Below, one piece after another: positions 31,738-39,463 of a stretch of 39,475 nucleotides of DNA; positions within the stretch are counted from its first letter, which is position 1, and each line of letters starts with the position of its first letter. Made by a program: the position numbers and the translations under genes. This stretch comes from an uncultured Acetatifactor sp. (lineage in GTDB: Bacteria > Bacillota > Clostridia > Lachnospirales > Lachnospiraceae): contig CANQWM010000027.1 of assembly GCA_947627535.1 (NCBI GenBank), positions 1-39,475 of the forward strand, given 5' to 3'. The notes beneath the pieces were generated by a model. That model searched no databases. It was given only the letters and a program-made list of their open reading frames with translations, and was not told the DNA's origin.

Positions 31738-32749
31738 CGATCTCGTCACCTCCGCCTCTGGAGATTACAATTTCGCCGGAATCTTCCAGCTTTCTAATGA
31801 TGTTCACGATCTTCTGCTGCGCTTCCTCCACGTCCTTCATACGGACAGGCCCCATAAACTCCATATCTTCCTTTATCATCACCGCAAGACGCTTAGACAG
31901 GTTGTTAAAGATCGCGTTCTGTACCTGCTCGTTGGCGTTCTTCATGGCGATGGCAAGATCATTGTTGTCCACCTCACGCAGCACGCGCTGGATGGCTCTG
32001 TCGTCCAGAAGCAGGACATCTTCGAACACGAACATCTTCTTTCGGATCTCGTCCGCCAGCTCGGGCTCCTCGATCTCCAGACTCTCCATGATATGACGCT
32101 CCGTACCGCGGTCCACCGTGTTCAGGATCTCCACGACCGCATCTACGCCGCCGATAATGGTGTAATCCTGGTTCACAAGACTTGCCAGCTTGGATTCCAG
32201 AACCTTTTCCACCTCCTTGATCACATCGGGGCTGGTTCGGTCCATCACCGCGATCCTCCGCGCCACATCCGCCTGTCTGTCCGGAGAAAGAGAGGACAGG
32301 ATAATGGCGGCCTGGGAGGGCGCAAGGTAAGAAAGGATCAGCGCGATGGTCTGGGGATGTTCGTCCTGAATAAAGTTGATCAGCTGCGTCGCGTCCGTCT
32401 TCCTTACAAACTCGAAGGGTTTGACCTGCAGAGACGCCGTCAGCTTGCCGATAACGTCCATGGCCTTCTCCGTGCCCAGCGCCTTTTCCAGAAGATCCTT
32501 CGCATAGTTGATGCCGCCCTCGGCTATGTACTGCTGGGCGAGGCAGACCTCATAGAACTCGTTGATGACCTCTTCCTTCACCTGGGGCGTAACGCTCCTG
32601 GTGTTGGCGATCTCAAGGGTCAGCTCCTCGATCTCCTCTTCCTTCAAATGTTTGAATATGCCCGCAGACCGCTCCGGTCCCAGCGCAATAAGAAGGACAG
32701 CCGCCTTCTGTACACCCTTCAACGCCTCGTTTGACGAGCCTCTAGCCAT
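31730..32749 (-). CDS. fliG: Flagellar motor switch protein FliG
   Basis: The protein has 339 residues, normal length. The N-terminal ALKGVQKAAVLLIALGPE contacts FliF. The EHPQTIALILSYL (about 130-142) and late MFVFEDVLLLDDRAIQRVLR regions are family hallmarks. The C-terminal charged helix mediates torque with MotA. ACGAGG precedes the ATG at 32749. Its 3' end overlaps fliH by 8 nt and it lies 27 nt after fliF. Confidence 0.96.
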   Translation of the reverse strand: MARGSSNEALKGVQKAAVLLIALGPERSAGIFKHLKEEEIEELTLEIANTRSVTPQVKEEVINEFYEVCLAQQYIAEGGINYAKDLLEKALGTEKAMDVIGKLTASLQVKPFEFVRKTDATQLINFIQDEHPQTIALILSYLAPSQAAIILSSLSPDRQADVARRIAVMDRTSPDVIKEVEKVLESKLASLVNQDYTIIGGVDAVVEILNTVDRGTERHIMESLEIEEPELADEIRKKMFVFEDVLLLDDRAIQRVLREVDNNDLAIAMKNANEQVQNAIFNNLSKRLAVMIKEDMEFMGPVRMKDVEEAQQKIVNIIRKLEDSGEIVISRGGGDEIVV

Positions 32750-32776
32750 ACCGATACCTCGTTTCCTTTACAGAGT

Positions 32777-34396
32777 TTAATTCCAGTCCTCGTTCAGCCA
32801 GTTCCGCAGCAGATTTGCGGCGGCCTCCGGATTCTCGTCTACAAACTTTTCTATCATGAGCCGCGTCTCAGACTTTGTCTCCACGTCGATGTCCTCCAGC
32901 CCGCTCTCCGCCGTAGACTGAAGCATATTCTCCACGGACAGCTCTTCTTCCTCTTCTTCCTCGGCCTTCTTCGTCCGCATGGTACGGATCACCACGAACG
33001 CCAGCAGTCCCAGGATCAGAACGATCATCACGATGCTGAGAATATCCGTGGCCTTCATGGAGAATCCCTCGGCATCATTGAACACCGGCGTCTCGTAAGC
33101 GATGATGGTGATGCGGTCCCGGCTGATCCCGGTGGCGTTGGCCGCCATCTCATAAAACGCCTCATCCACGTCCAGCCTTACGTCCGCGCTGTTCTGGTCC
33201 TTGAAATCCTCCCATGTAATCCCGCCGTCCAAAAGCCCCTGACGGCGCACAGTGTCCTCATTGTAATACCGGTAGGAGATCAGCGCCAGGGACATGGAAG
33301 AGCTGTCATAGTCGATACTGCCCGCAATCGTATTCCGGTATTCCATCAGCTCGTTGGGCGAAAACTTGATGTTCTGTTCCGAGGTGGAAGACTCGCTGCT
33401 GTTATAGTTTGGCCAGACGTAAGAATTGAGATCGTCGGAATCGTTTGAGTCCGTTCCGGGTACGCCGTCCACGCCGTTGGTGCTCTCGCTCTCATAGGTG
33501 CTCTGCTCAGCGTACATTCCCTGATCGTGGCCGTCCGGCGCGTAAAATTCATGGACGGTCCTCTCGTATTCGCTGTAATCCACGTTCAGGTTTGCCACCA
33601 CCTGGATCTGGTCATACTGGCCCGTTCCCAGGATCACTCTCTTTACCTGGCTGTTCAGCATGGATTCCGCCTGATTCTTCAGCTCCTGAATGGAATTTGC
33701 AATACCGGCGCTGGAATAGTCGTCGCCTCCGGCGAACAGAATGTTGCCGTTCTGGTCGAGAATGGTAATGTTGGATGTGGTATCGTCGTTGAGATAGCTG
33801 GCCGTGGCTCTCGCCATGGCGGCAGCGTTAGCGGAGGTAAATGCAGAAGGGTTGGACAGCGTCAGCTGGATATAGGCCGAGCCCTCCGTCTCCTGGGCGA
33901 TCAGCGTACCGTTCTGGGGCCCGAGATCAATCATGACGGACGCCTTCTCCACGGCGTCGATGCTCTCAAAGGCATACTCCAGTTCCGCCTCCATATAATC
34001 CTTGTACTGTTTTTCCCTGTCGGAGGCGGTAGTGGACATGCTGGTGTCCATATAATCCCCCAGCTTCGGCATGGTATCGGGGACATAGCCCGAGGACGCC
34101 ATGGCATAGGTGGCAAGGGCCCTCTGGTCCGAATCAACCTCGATAATGAGACCGTCATCCGATTCCCTGTGGGTGATCCCGGCGTCGTTCAAGATATCTA
34201 CAATCTTTGCCGCCTCCACGCTGCTCTCACAGGAGTAGAGCTGTATGTATTCCGGTCTCGAAATCAGATAAATGATAGCGCCGAACGCAAAGACCACCAC
34301 CGCAGCAATCGACACGATGACCGTCTTCTGTCTGGCGGTGAACTTATTCCACCAGCCCAATATTTTTTGAAGCAGTTCCTTCAGCCTGTCAACCAT
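32777..34396 (-). CDS. fliF: Flagellar MS-ring protein FliF
   Basis: The protein has 539 residues. The first membrane helix is at about 25-45 (VIVSIAAVVVFAFGAIIYLI) and the second at about 452-472 (ILSIVMIVLILGLLAFVVIR). The periplasmic ring-building domains lie between them, and the C-terminal FliG-binding tail is at about 510-539 (ENPEAAANLLRNWLNED). A run of seven Glu follows the second helix. FliF builds the base for rotor and export gate. GGGGAG lies about 7 nt before the ATG. Confidence 0.96.
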   Translation of the reverse strand: MVDRLKELLQKILGWWNKFTARQKTVIVSIAAVVVFAFGAIIYLISRPEYIQLYSCESSVEAAKIVDILNDAGITHRESDDGLIIEVDSDQRALATYAMASSGYVPDTMPKLGDYMDTSMSTTASDREKQYKDYMEAELEYAFESIDAVEKASVMIDLGPQNGTLIAQETEGSAYIQLTLSNPSAFTSANAAAMARATASYLNDDTTSNITILDQNGNILFAGGDDYSSAGIANSIQELKNQAESMLNSQVKRVILGTGQYDQIQVVANLNVDYSEYERTVHEFYAPDGHDQGMYAEQSTYESESTNGVDGVPGTDSNDSDDLNSYVWPNYNSSESSTSEQNIKFSPNELMEYRNTIAGSIDYDSSSMSLALISYRYYNEDTVRRQGLLDGGITWEDFKDQNSADVRLDVDEAFYEMAANATGISRDRITIIAYETPVFNDAEGFSMKATDILSIVMIVLILGLLAFVVIRTMRTKKAEEEEEEELSVENMLQSTAESGLEDIDVETKSETRLMIEKFVDENPEAAANLLRNWLNEDWN

Positions 34397-34442
34397 TGTA
34401 CTTCTCCCCTGGTAGTATGATCCCGCTTACGCCGTGCGGATG

Positions 34443-34778
34443 TCAGATCTGCATCTGCATAAGCTCCTTGTATGCCTCGAGAAGTCTGTCGCGGACAGCC
34501 ACAGTATACTGCAGGGCCGAGGACGCCTTCTGCAGCGCGATGGTCAGGTCATGGGAATTTTCCGTCTCTCCCAGCGCAAACCGGATCTCCTCATCCTCCG
34601 CGTCGGACAGATAGCTGTTCGTGGTCTTGATATTGTCAATGGCCGTGTTCAGGAAAGAGTCGAACAGATTTCCCCCCACCTTCTCTTCCTTCGGGATCAG
34701 GGAACCCGTCAGGGATGCTTCCTCCAGCGTACTGGGTCTTGTAACAGCCATCAGGCTTGTAATTGCCGATAATTCCAT
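34443..34778 (-). CDS. fliE: Flagellar rod adaptor protein FliE
   Basis: The protein has 111 residues, the typical size. The N-terminus is variable, and the conserved C-terminal helices include FDSFLNTAIDNIKTTNSYLS, DLTIALQKASSALQYTVAVR and the final DRLLEAYKELMQMQI. FliE links the MS ring to the proximal rod. ACGGAGG lies 5 nt before the ATG at 34778. It lies 61 nt after flgC and 46 nt before fliF. Confidence 0.95.
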   Translation of the reverse strand: MELSAITSLMAVTRPSTLEEASLTGSLIPKEEKVGGNLFDSFLNTAIDNIKTTNSYLSDAEDEEIRFALGETENSHDLTIALQKASSALQYTVAVRDRLLEAYKELMQMQI

Positions 34779-34839
34779 CTTTTCCTCCGTTTCGCCGCCG
34801 ATGCATCCGCATCAGGCGCCTTCCGCCGTTTTGTCACAC

Positions 34840-35292
34840 TCAGCCTCTGCCGATCTCAAGCCCCTGAAGCACCATGGACTTGCTGGCGCTAAAGGCGGTG
34901 GCGTTGGCCTCATAAGCCCTGCTGGCATCGATCATATTTGTCATCTCGGTAATGATGTTCACATTGGGATAGGTGACATAGCCGTTCTCGTCCGCGTCGG
35001 GATGAGAAGGGTCATAGACCATGTTCATCTCCGTCTCCTGATCCTCATAGACGCCTGTGATCTTCACGCCCTGCCCGGAGTAACCGTGTCCGTAAACCGC
35101 CTCGCCGAGCACATGGCCGAAAGGCGTCTGACCCCCTTTCTCCGCAAAGGTAACCACCTTCCTGCGGTAGGGATTTCCGTCGGCCGTCCTTGTGGTATCG
35201 GCGTTGGCCACGTTCTCCGATATGATATCCATCCGGTATCTCTGGGCCGTCATACCGGAAGCGTTAATGTTAAAGGAAGAAAACATACTCAT
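34840..35292 (-). CDS. flgC: Flagellar proximal rod protein FlgC
   Basis: The protein has 150 residues. The N-terminal rod motif SSFNINASGMTAQRYRMDII and ISENVANADTTRT, and the C-terminal TNMIDASRAYEANATAFSAS, define FlgC. It is exported and forms the proximal rod with FlgB, encoded 15 nt upstream. GGGAGGTG stands 6 nt before the ATG at 35292. Confidence 0.95.
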   Translation of the reverse strand: MSMFSSFNINASGMTAQRYRMDIISENVANADTTRTADGNPYRRKVVTFAEKGGQTPFGHVLGEAVYGHGYSGQGVKITGVYEDQETEMNMVYDPSHPDADENGYVTYPNVNIITEMTNMIDASRAYEANATAFSASKSMVLQGLEIGRG

Positions 35293-35307
35293 TCAGCGCA
35301 CCTCCCA

Positions 35308-35697
35308 TTATTTCATCGCCGTCTGCAGATTCGTAAATTCCTGATTGATCGCCGTGATCAATCCCTGATATTTCAGCTGGTTCTGAGCCAGCATCACATT
35401 CTCGTTCTCAATGTCAACGTTATTCCCGTCAATGCGGTAGGAAAAACCCGCGTAATCCGTATACGGCCTTCCCGCAAGCCTCTCCGTCCGAAGGCCCGAC
35501 ACCTTGGCGTCCATTGTCTCATAACGGCTCATGCCCAGCGCCTTCTTCAGAACGGATTCAAACTCCACATCCTGGCGCTTGTAACCGGGAGTGTCCACAT
35601 TGGCGATGTTGTTGGAAATGGCTTCATTTCGCAGCCAGCTTGCGTCCGCGGCTTTGTCCAACACTCTGATGTAGTCGAATACGTTGGTCTGGATCAT
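35308..35697 (-). CDS. flgB: Flagellar proximal rod protein FlgB, first gene of the fla/che operon
   Basis: The protein has 129 residues. It opens MIQTNVFDYIRVLDKAADAS and contains LRNEAISNNIANVDTPGYKR, the rod protein signature. The frame stays open upstream to 35832, but that stretch is AT-rich promoter and terminator DNA, and AAAGGAG stands about 8 nt before the ATG at 35697. It starts the motility operon, about 48 nt downstream of the predicted transcription start. Confidence 0.95.
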   Translation of the reverse strand: MIQTNVFDYIRVLDKAADASWLRNEAISNNIANVDTPGYKRQDVEFESVLKKALGMSRYETMDAKVSGLRTERLAGRPYTDYAGFSYRIDGNNVDIENENVMLAQNQLKYQGLITAINQEFTNLQTAMK

Positions 35698-35751
35698 CCT
35701 TTTCTCCTTTCGTTTCAAAAACAGGCGGGCACAACAGACCCACTCTATTCT

Positions 35752-35779
35752 ATTATATTGATTTTTCACAAAAACACAA
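35752..35779 (-). promoter_or_regulatory. SigA-type promoter of the fla/che operon
   Basis: A perfect -10 TATAAT (35752-35757) lies 16 bp from a weak -35 TTGTGT (35774-35779). The start point should be near 35745, leaving a short leader to flgB. It sits just downstream of the codY terminator, so the flagellar operon is probably transcribed independently of codY. The 12-bp stretch ATTGTGTTTTTG around the -35 also occurs at the codY promoter. Confidence 0.7.
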
Positions 35780-35782
35780 TAG

Positions 35783-35797
35783 ATTTTGTTGCAAATT
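35783..35797. promoter_or_regulatory. Candidate CodY box upstream of the flgB promoter
   Basis: ATTTTGTTGCAAATT matches the CodY consensus AATTTTCWGAAAATT at 11 of 15 positions and lies immediately upstream of the -35 element. Bacillus subtilis CodY binds the fla/che promoter directly, and codY is the adjacent gene here. With four mismatches, this site is a suggestion only. Confidence 0.4.
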
Positions 35798-35801
35798 GTA
35801 C

Positions 35802-35851
35802 AAAAAAGCGCAAAGGGACTTATTGACCGCAAAACTTCAATAAATCCCTTT
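35802..35851 (-). terminator. Rho-independent terminator of codY
   Basis: A 15-bp stem pairs 35812-35826 with 35837-35851 (one G-U pair) around a 10-nt loop. On the minus strand it is followed by GCGC and then six Ts (35802-35807). It lies between the codY stop (35930) and the flgB promoter, so it closes the codY unit. Confidence 0.88.
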
Positions 35852-35929
35852 ACTTTGGCCGCAGGGGCCGCAAAATCCCTTTCTGATATTCAGTTTTTCG
35901 GCTGTTCCGCTATGCGCCGGAATCCCAGG

Positions 35930-36718
35930 CTATCCCCGCCTGTTCTGATGCTTCAGCTCCTCGATCTCGTCGAACACCACGTCGTTCAGTACCTTTATGT
36001 AGGTTCCCTTCATGCCGGAGGACCTGGATTCAATGACGCCGGCGCTCTCAAACTTCCGGAGCGCGTTGACGATGACGCTCCTCGTGATTCCGACCCTGTC
36101 CGCAATCTTGCTGGCCACAAGGATTCCCTCCATCCCGCCCAGCTCATCGAAAATATGGGTGATGGCTTCCATCTCCGAGAAGGAAAGCGTACTGATGGCG
36201 GATTTCACTACGGCCACCTTGCGGCTCTCCTCCGCGCTCTCCTCGTTCACCGCTCTCAGCATTTCCAGCCCGACCACGGTGGTTCCGTACTCGCAGAGAA
36301 TGATATCGTCGATATCGTACTGGCTGTCACACTTGTAGATAAACAACGTCCCCAGCCTTTCCCCGGCGATCTCGATGGGGGTGATGATGGCCTGGAATTT
36401 TTTGATATCAGGGCTCTCGAATCCCAGTGTCTCCAGATTCACGTTTTCCTTGGTGGAAAGTACCCCCAGCAGGCGTTCATTCAGCATGGCATCCACAAAT
36501 CCTCCCACGTTCTCATCGATCAGCTCTTTTATGGAGTCGATCTGGTCGGACTTACCAACCCCAAGGACCTTGCCCTTGCGGCTGATCACAAGAACGTTGG
36601 AATCCAGGATTTCCCGCATCACCCGGCAGATATCGTTAAATACGACTTTGCTGGAATTGTTGTTATGCAGCAGTTTGCTGATCTTCCTGGTTTTATCCAA
36701 AAGCTGTACGCTGCTCAT
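35930..36718 (-). CDS. codY: GTP- and branched-chain amino acid-sensing global repressor CodY
   Basis: The protein has 262 residues, standard length. The N-terminal GAF-type ligand domain opens SSVQLLDKTRKISKLLHNNN and covers about 1-150. A linker leads to a C-terminal winged helix-turn-helix (about 202-245) with ASKIADRVGITRSVIVNALR and GMKGTYIKVLND. It represses nutrient-starvation genes and, in Bacillus, the flagellar operon. AAAGGAGG lies 4 nt before the ATG. It is followed by its own terminator. Confidence 0.97.
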   Translation of the reverse strand: MSSVQLLDKTRKISKLLHNNNSSKVVFNDICRVMREILDSNVLVISRKGKVLGVGKSDQIDSIKELIDENVGGFVDAMLNERLLGVLSTKENVNLETLGFESPDIKKFQAIITPIEIAGERLGTLFIYKCDSQYDIDDIILCEYGTTVVGLEMLRAVNEESAEESRKVAVVKSAISTLSFSEMEAITHIFDELGGMEGILVASKIADRVGITRSVIVNALRKFESAGVIESRSSGMKGTYIKVLNDVVFDEIEELKHQNRRG

Positions 36719-36749
36719 ACGCCCTCCTTTGAGTCATCTGTATAGAAGT

Positions 36750-36778
36750 ATTTTAACACATAAATTTCAAAAACACAA
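36750..36778 (-). promoter_or_regulatory. SigA-type promoter of codY
   Basis: A -10 TAAAAT (36750-36755) lies 17 bp from a -35-like TTGTGT (36773-36778). It sits in the AT-rich 99-bp gap between topA and codY, with a short leader before the ATG at 36718. The -35 area is the same ATTGTGTTTTTG 12-mer seen at flgB. I found no convincing terminator between topA and codY, so read-through from topA is possible. Confidence 0.6.
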
Positions 36779-36817
36779 TGTTAAAACAGTTAATTTTTCC
36801 ATTTATTTATGATTTAT

Positions 36818-38896
36818 TTATGATTTATTTGACAATTCCGGCATAACGTAATATCCGCATTGTTCATTCGCACATACAAGGCGGTTTCCCTTTTCCAGCA
36901 GCACGCTGCCGCAGTCAGGGCATTTCTGCTGCGTCGGCTTCTGCCAGACCATGAAGTCACAGTTCGGATTGTCGATGCAGCCATAATATTTTCTGCCCTT
37001 TTTCGTCTTGCGCAGAACCACGTCCCTGCCGCATTTGGGACAGGGGACGCCGATCTTTTCAAAATAGGGTTTTGTATTGCGGCACTCCGGAAATCCCGGA
37101 CATGCCAGAAATCTGCCGTGGGGGCCGTACTTGATCACCATCCGCCTGCCGCAGAGCTCGCAGACCTCATCGCTTTCTTCATCGGCAACGGTCACATGCT
37201 CCAGTTCCTTTTCAGCCTGCTTCACAGCCTCGTCCAGATCGGGATAAAAATTCGACACAACGGTCTTCCATTTCACGCTTCCCTCCTCCACGCCGTCCAG
37301 CAGCGCCTCCAGGTTCGCGGTAAAATTCACGTCCACAATGGAGGGAAACGCGGTCTTCATCATATTGTTCACCACCTCTCCCAGCTCCGTGACGTAAAGA
37401 TTGCGGTTTTCCTTCGCCACATAGCGTCTCGCCAGGATGGTGGTAATGGTCGGCGCATAGGTGCTGGGGCGCCCGATTCCAAGCTCTTCCAGCGCCCGCA
37501 CCAGAGACGCCTCCGTATAGTGGGCGGGGGGCTGGGTGAAATGCTGTACCGGGTCAAACCCGGCAAAGGTAAGCCTGCTGTCCTCGCGCAGACTGCCGCT
37601 TAAGCCGTTTTCCTCTTCCCTGTCCTCCTCCGGCACATACACGCTCATGTAACCGTCAAAGACCCGTTTGGAATCCGCCATGGTAAACACCTGGTCGCCA
37701 GCCTGTATTTTTACGGAAAGCGTCTCGTACTGCGCCGCGCTCATGCGGCTGGCCACAAAACGCTTCCAGATCAGCTGGTACAGGCGGAAGAGATCCCGGG
37801 GCAGTTCCTCCTTCAGCACCGCCGGCGATCTCTCCAGATCCGTGGGGCGGATGGCCTCATGAGCGTCCTGGATCTTCCTGCCGCCTTTGCGCCGCTCGGT
37901 TTCCGACGCCATATATTCCTTCCCGTAATGTGCCCCGATGTAGGCAGCGGCCATCGCCTCCGCCTCCTCAGACACACGGGTGGAATCGGTACGAAGATAG
38001 GTAATCAGACCTACCGTTCCCTCTCCCTTGATATCCACGCCCTCATAGAGCTGCTGTGCAAGCCGCATGGTCTTCTGGGTGGAATAATTCAGCACCTTGC
38101 TGGCCTCCTGCTGAAGCGTCGACGTAGTGAACGGCAGCGGCGGTTTCTTCGTCCGCTCTCCCTTTTTGATCTCCATGACACGGTAGGCGGCGCCCTCCAG
38201 GGAGTCCATAATCTCTTTCGCCTGCGCCTCGCTCTCTATGGCCGCTTTACCTTTGACCGTACCGTAATACCTTGCGGTGACAGGTTTTTTCTCCTTATCA
38301 GCCTTCAGATTTACGTCCAGCGTCCAATACTCCTCCGGGACGAACGCATTGATCTCCTCCTCCCTGTCGCAGATGATGCGCAGGGCAACGGACTGTACTC
38401 TTCCGGCGCTTAAGCCTCTTTTGATCTTCGCCCAGAGAAGCGGCGAGATCCGATAGCCCACCATGCGGTCCAGCATCCGGCGGGTCTGCTGGGCGTCCAC
38501 CAGATTCTGGTTGATCTCCCGCGCGTTTTTCAGAGATTCCCGCACCGCGTTCTTTGTGATCTCGTTGAAGGTGATCCGGTAAACCTTCCTGCCCTCCAGG
38601 TTCAGGGCCTGGTACAGATGCCAGGAGATGGCCTCCCCCTCCCGGTCAGGGTCGGTGGCAAGATAGATTTTCTCCGCCTTTTTTACTTCCCTTCTAAGGT
38701 TTGCCAGAATATCTCCCTTTCCTCTTATCGTGATATATTTCGGTTCATAGTCGTGTTCCACATCTATTCCCAGTGTACTCTTGGGCAGATCCCTTACATG
38801 TCCGTTGCTGGCGGCCACTTCGTAATTCGGTCCCAGGAATTTCTTGATGGTCTTGACCTTGGCAGGCGACTCCACGATCACCAGATATTTTGCCAT
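36818..38896 (-). CDS. topA: DNA topoisomerase I
   Basis: The protein has 692 residues. The Toprim domain opens MAKYLVIVESPAKVKTIKKF, with the DPDREGEA metal motif at 82-89. The catalytic Tyr300 is in GLITYLRTDSTRVS. Three C-terminal four-Cys zinc ribbons follow (CELCGRRM, CPKCGRDV and CPDCGSVL, each with a downstream Cys pair). It relaxes negative supercoils. The start at 38896 follows GGGAGGGGAG by about 6 nt. A TTG 18 nt upstream overlaps that ribosome binding site and is rejected. topA near codY is a conserved Firmicute arrangement. Confidence 0.97.
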   Translation of the reverse strand: MAKYLVIVESPAKVKTIKKFLGPNYEVAASNGHVRDLPKSTLGIDVEHDYEPKYITIRGKGDILANLRREVKKAEKIYLATDPDREGEAISWHLYQALNLEGRKVYRITFNEITKNAVRESLKNAREINQNLVDAQQTRRMLDRMVGYRISPLLWAKIKRGLSAGRVQSVALRIICDREEEINAFVPEEYWTLDVNLKADKEKKPVTARYYGTVKGKAAIESEAQAKEIMDSLEGAAYRVMEIKKGERTKKPPLPFTTSTLQQEASKVLNYSTQKTMRLAQQLYEGVDIKGEGTVGLITYLRTDSTRVSEEAEAMAAAYIGAHYGKEYMASETERRKGGRKIQDAHEAIRPTDLERSPAVLKEELPRDLFRLYQLIWKRFVASRMSAAQYETLSVKIQAGDQVFTMADSKRVFDGYMSVYVPEEDREEENGLSGSLREDSRLTFAGFDPVQHFTQPPAHYTEASLVRALEELGIGRPSTYAPTITTILARRYVAKENRNLYVTELGEVVNNMMKTAFPSIVDVNFTANLEALLDGVEEGSVKWKTVVSNFYPDLDEAVKQAEKELEHVTVADEESDEVCELCGRRMVIKYGPHGRFLACPGFPECRNTKPYFEKIGVPCPKCGRDVVLRKTKKGRKYYGCIDNPNCDFMVWQKPTQQKCPDCGSVLLEKGNRLVCANEQCGYYVMPELSNKS

Positions 38897-38950
38897 AGCG
38901 CACTCCCCTCCCAATTTCTCCGCATGATACCAGCGCTTATGAAATACTGA

Positions 38951-38973
38951 ATTTCGTTATTGAAAAACGGAAT
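38951..38973. promoter_or_regulatory. Imperfect palindrome just downstream of the topA start point
   Basis: ATTTCGTT and AACGGAAT are 8-bp arms with one mismatch around a 7-nt spacer. The site would span roughly +2 to +25 of the topA transcript. It could be a repressor operator or a 5' leader hairpin. Nothing in the sequence identifies the protein that would bind it. Confidence 0.4.
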
Positions 38974-38981
38974 CGTGGATT

Positions 38982-39010
38982 ACTATACACTATTTTTTCG
39001 GGAGGCGCAA
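38982..39010 (-). promoter_or_regulatory. SigA-type promoter of topA
   Basis: TTGCGC (39005-39010), a 17-bp spacer and TATAGT (38982-38987) form a good promoter. It gives a leader of about 80 nt before the ATG at 38896. It lies downstream of the tRNA-Glu terminator. Confidence 0.75.
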
Positions 39011-39021
39011 GTATTTTTTGA

Positions 39022-39074
39022 GAAACATTCCGGATCGAAACATTCCGGACGGCATATTGGGGAAACATTCCGGA
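39022..39074. repeat. Three 13-bp direct repeats upstream of the topA promoter
   Basis: GAAACATTCCGGA occurs exactly three times, at 39022-39034, 39037-39049 and 39062-39074 (start-to-start spacings of 15 and 25 bp). The nearest copy lies 11 bp upstream of the -35. The identical copies, unequal spacing and promoter-proximal place suggest binding sites for a regulator. The 303-bp gap between topA and tRNA-Glu contains these, the topA promoter, the palindrome and the tRNA terminator, and no gene that I can support. Confidence 0.65.
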
Positions 39075-39130
39075 CAGCGGCTGACGACGCCTTTGAACCA
39101 ACGGGTAAAGCCGGCCGCACTGCCGCAGAC

Positions 39131-39164
39131 AAAATGCTGCAAGCCTTGGGGTGGCTTCCAGCAT
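39131..39164 (-). terminator. Terminator of tRNA-Glu
   Basis: A 12-bp stem with one mismatch (39134-39145 with 39153-39164) has a 7-nt loop. On the minus strand TTTT follows, overlapping the stem base. It lies about 36 nt after the tRNA 3' end. The opposite strand also shows TTCTTTT after the stem, so it may work in both directions. Confidence 0.6.
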
Positions 39165-39199
39165 TCTTTTGGCAGAACTATTTCAGTCAAACAGGAAAA

Positions 39200-39271
39200 C
39201 AGCTGATAGGGGAATCGAACCCCTGTTTCCGCCGTGAGAGGGCGGCGTCTTAACCGCTTGACCAATCAGCC
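39200..39271 (-). tRNA. tRNA-Glu(CTC)
   Basis: The gene is 72 nt with a full cloverleaf. The acceptor stem GGCTGAT pairs with ATCAGCT (one G-U). The anticodon stem CCGCC/GGCGG encloses the loop CTCTCAC, giving anticodon CTC. The T-loop GGTTCGATTCC is canonical. CCA is not encoded. Its own promoter and terminator make it a single-gene unit next to topA. Confidence 0.95.
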
Positions 39272-39302
39272 ATTTTTAATCCCGCATGAGCGGTACTTGC
39301 TA

Positions 39303-39331
39303 ATCATAATACATCGCCCGGAAAAAAGCAA
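39303..39331 (-). promoter_or_regulatory. SigA-type promoter of tRNA-Glu
   Basis: TTGCTT (39326-39331), a 17-bp spacer and TATGAT (39303-39308) lie about 30 nt upstream of the mature tRNA 5' end. The layout fits a strong housekeeping promoter. Confidence 0.7.
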
Positions 39332-39354
39332 GTACTTTTTTAATTTTTTTGTCT

Positions 39355-39414
39355 CCACAGTTCAACCGGCAGCCGTATGGGGCGGAAAATCGTGCTCGCA
39401 CGGGTCTTCGACAG
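39355..39414. repeat. Second copy of the dispersed repeat seen in the flgE-flbD gap
   Basis: The segment starts CCACAGTTCAACCGGCAGCCG and aligns without gaps to 23264 onward, with conserved blocks GAAAATC, TGC, CGCA and TTCGA. It is more diverged and its palindrome is weaker. The same orientation and two unrelated locations support a chromosomal intergenic repeat family. Confidence 0.7.
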
Positions 39415-39439
39415 TTGTAATTGAATAAAATCTCCATAA

Positions 39440-39463
39440 ACCGCAGAAATGCGGTATTTTTTT
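39440..39463 (+). terminator. Orphan terminator-like hairpin on the plus strand
   Basis: ACCGCA and TGCGGT form a perfect 6-bp stem with a GAAA tetraloop, then A and seven Ts on the plus strand. No plus-strand gene lies before it in the window. It may end a short unannotated RNA, block antisense transcription into the neighbouring minus-strand gene, or be part of the repeat. Confidence 0.6.

Noticed and set aside
31424..32734. Long plus-strand open frame opposite fliG and fliH
   Set aside because: It is the antisense shadow of well-supported fliG/fliH. No ribosome binding site or protein family was seen.
36719..36817. Terminator between topA and codY
   Set aside because: The gap is AT-rich with short direct repeats (TTATTTATGAT), but I could not find a stem followed by a T-run.
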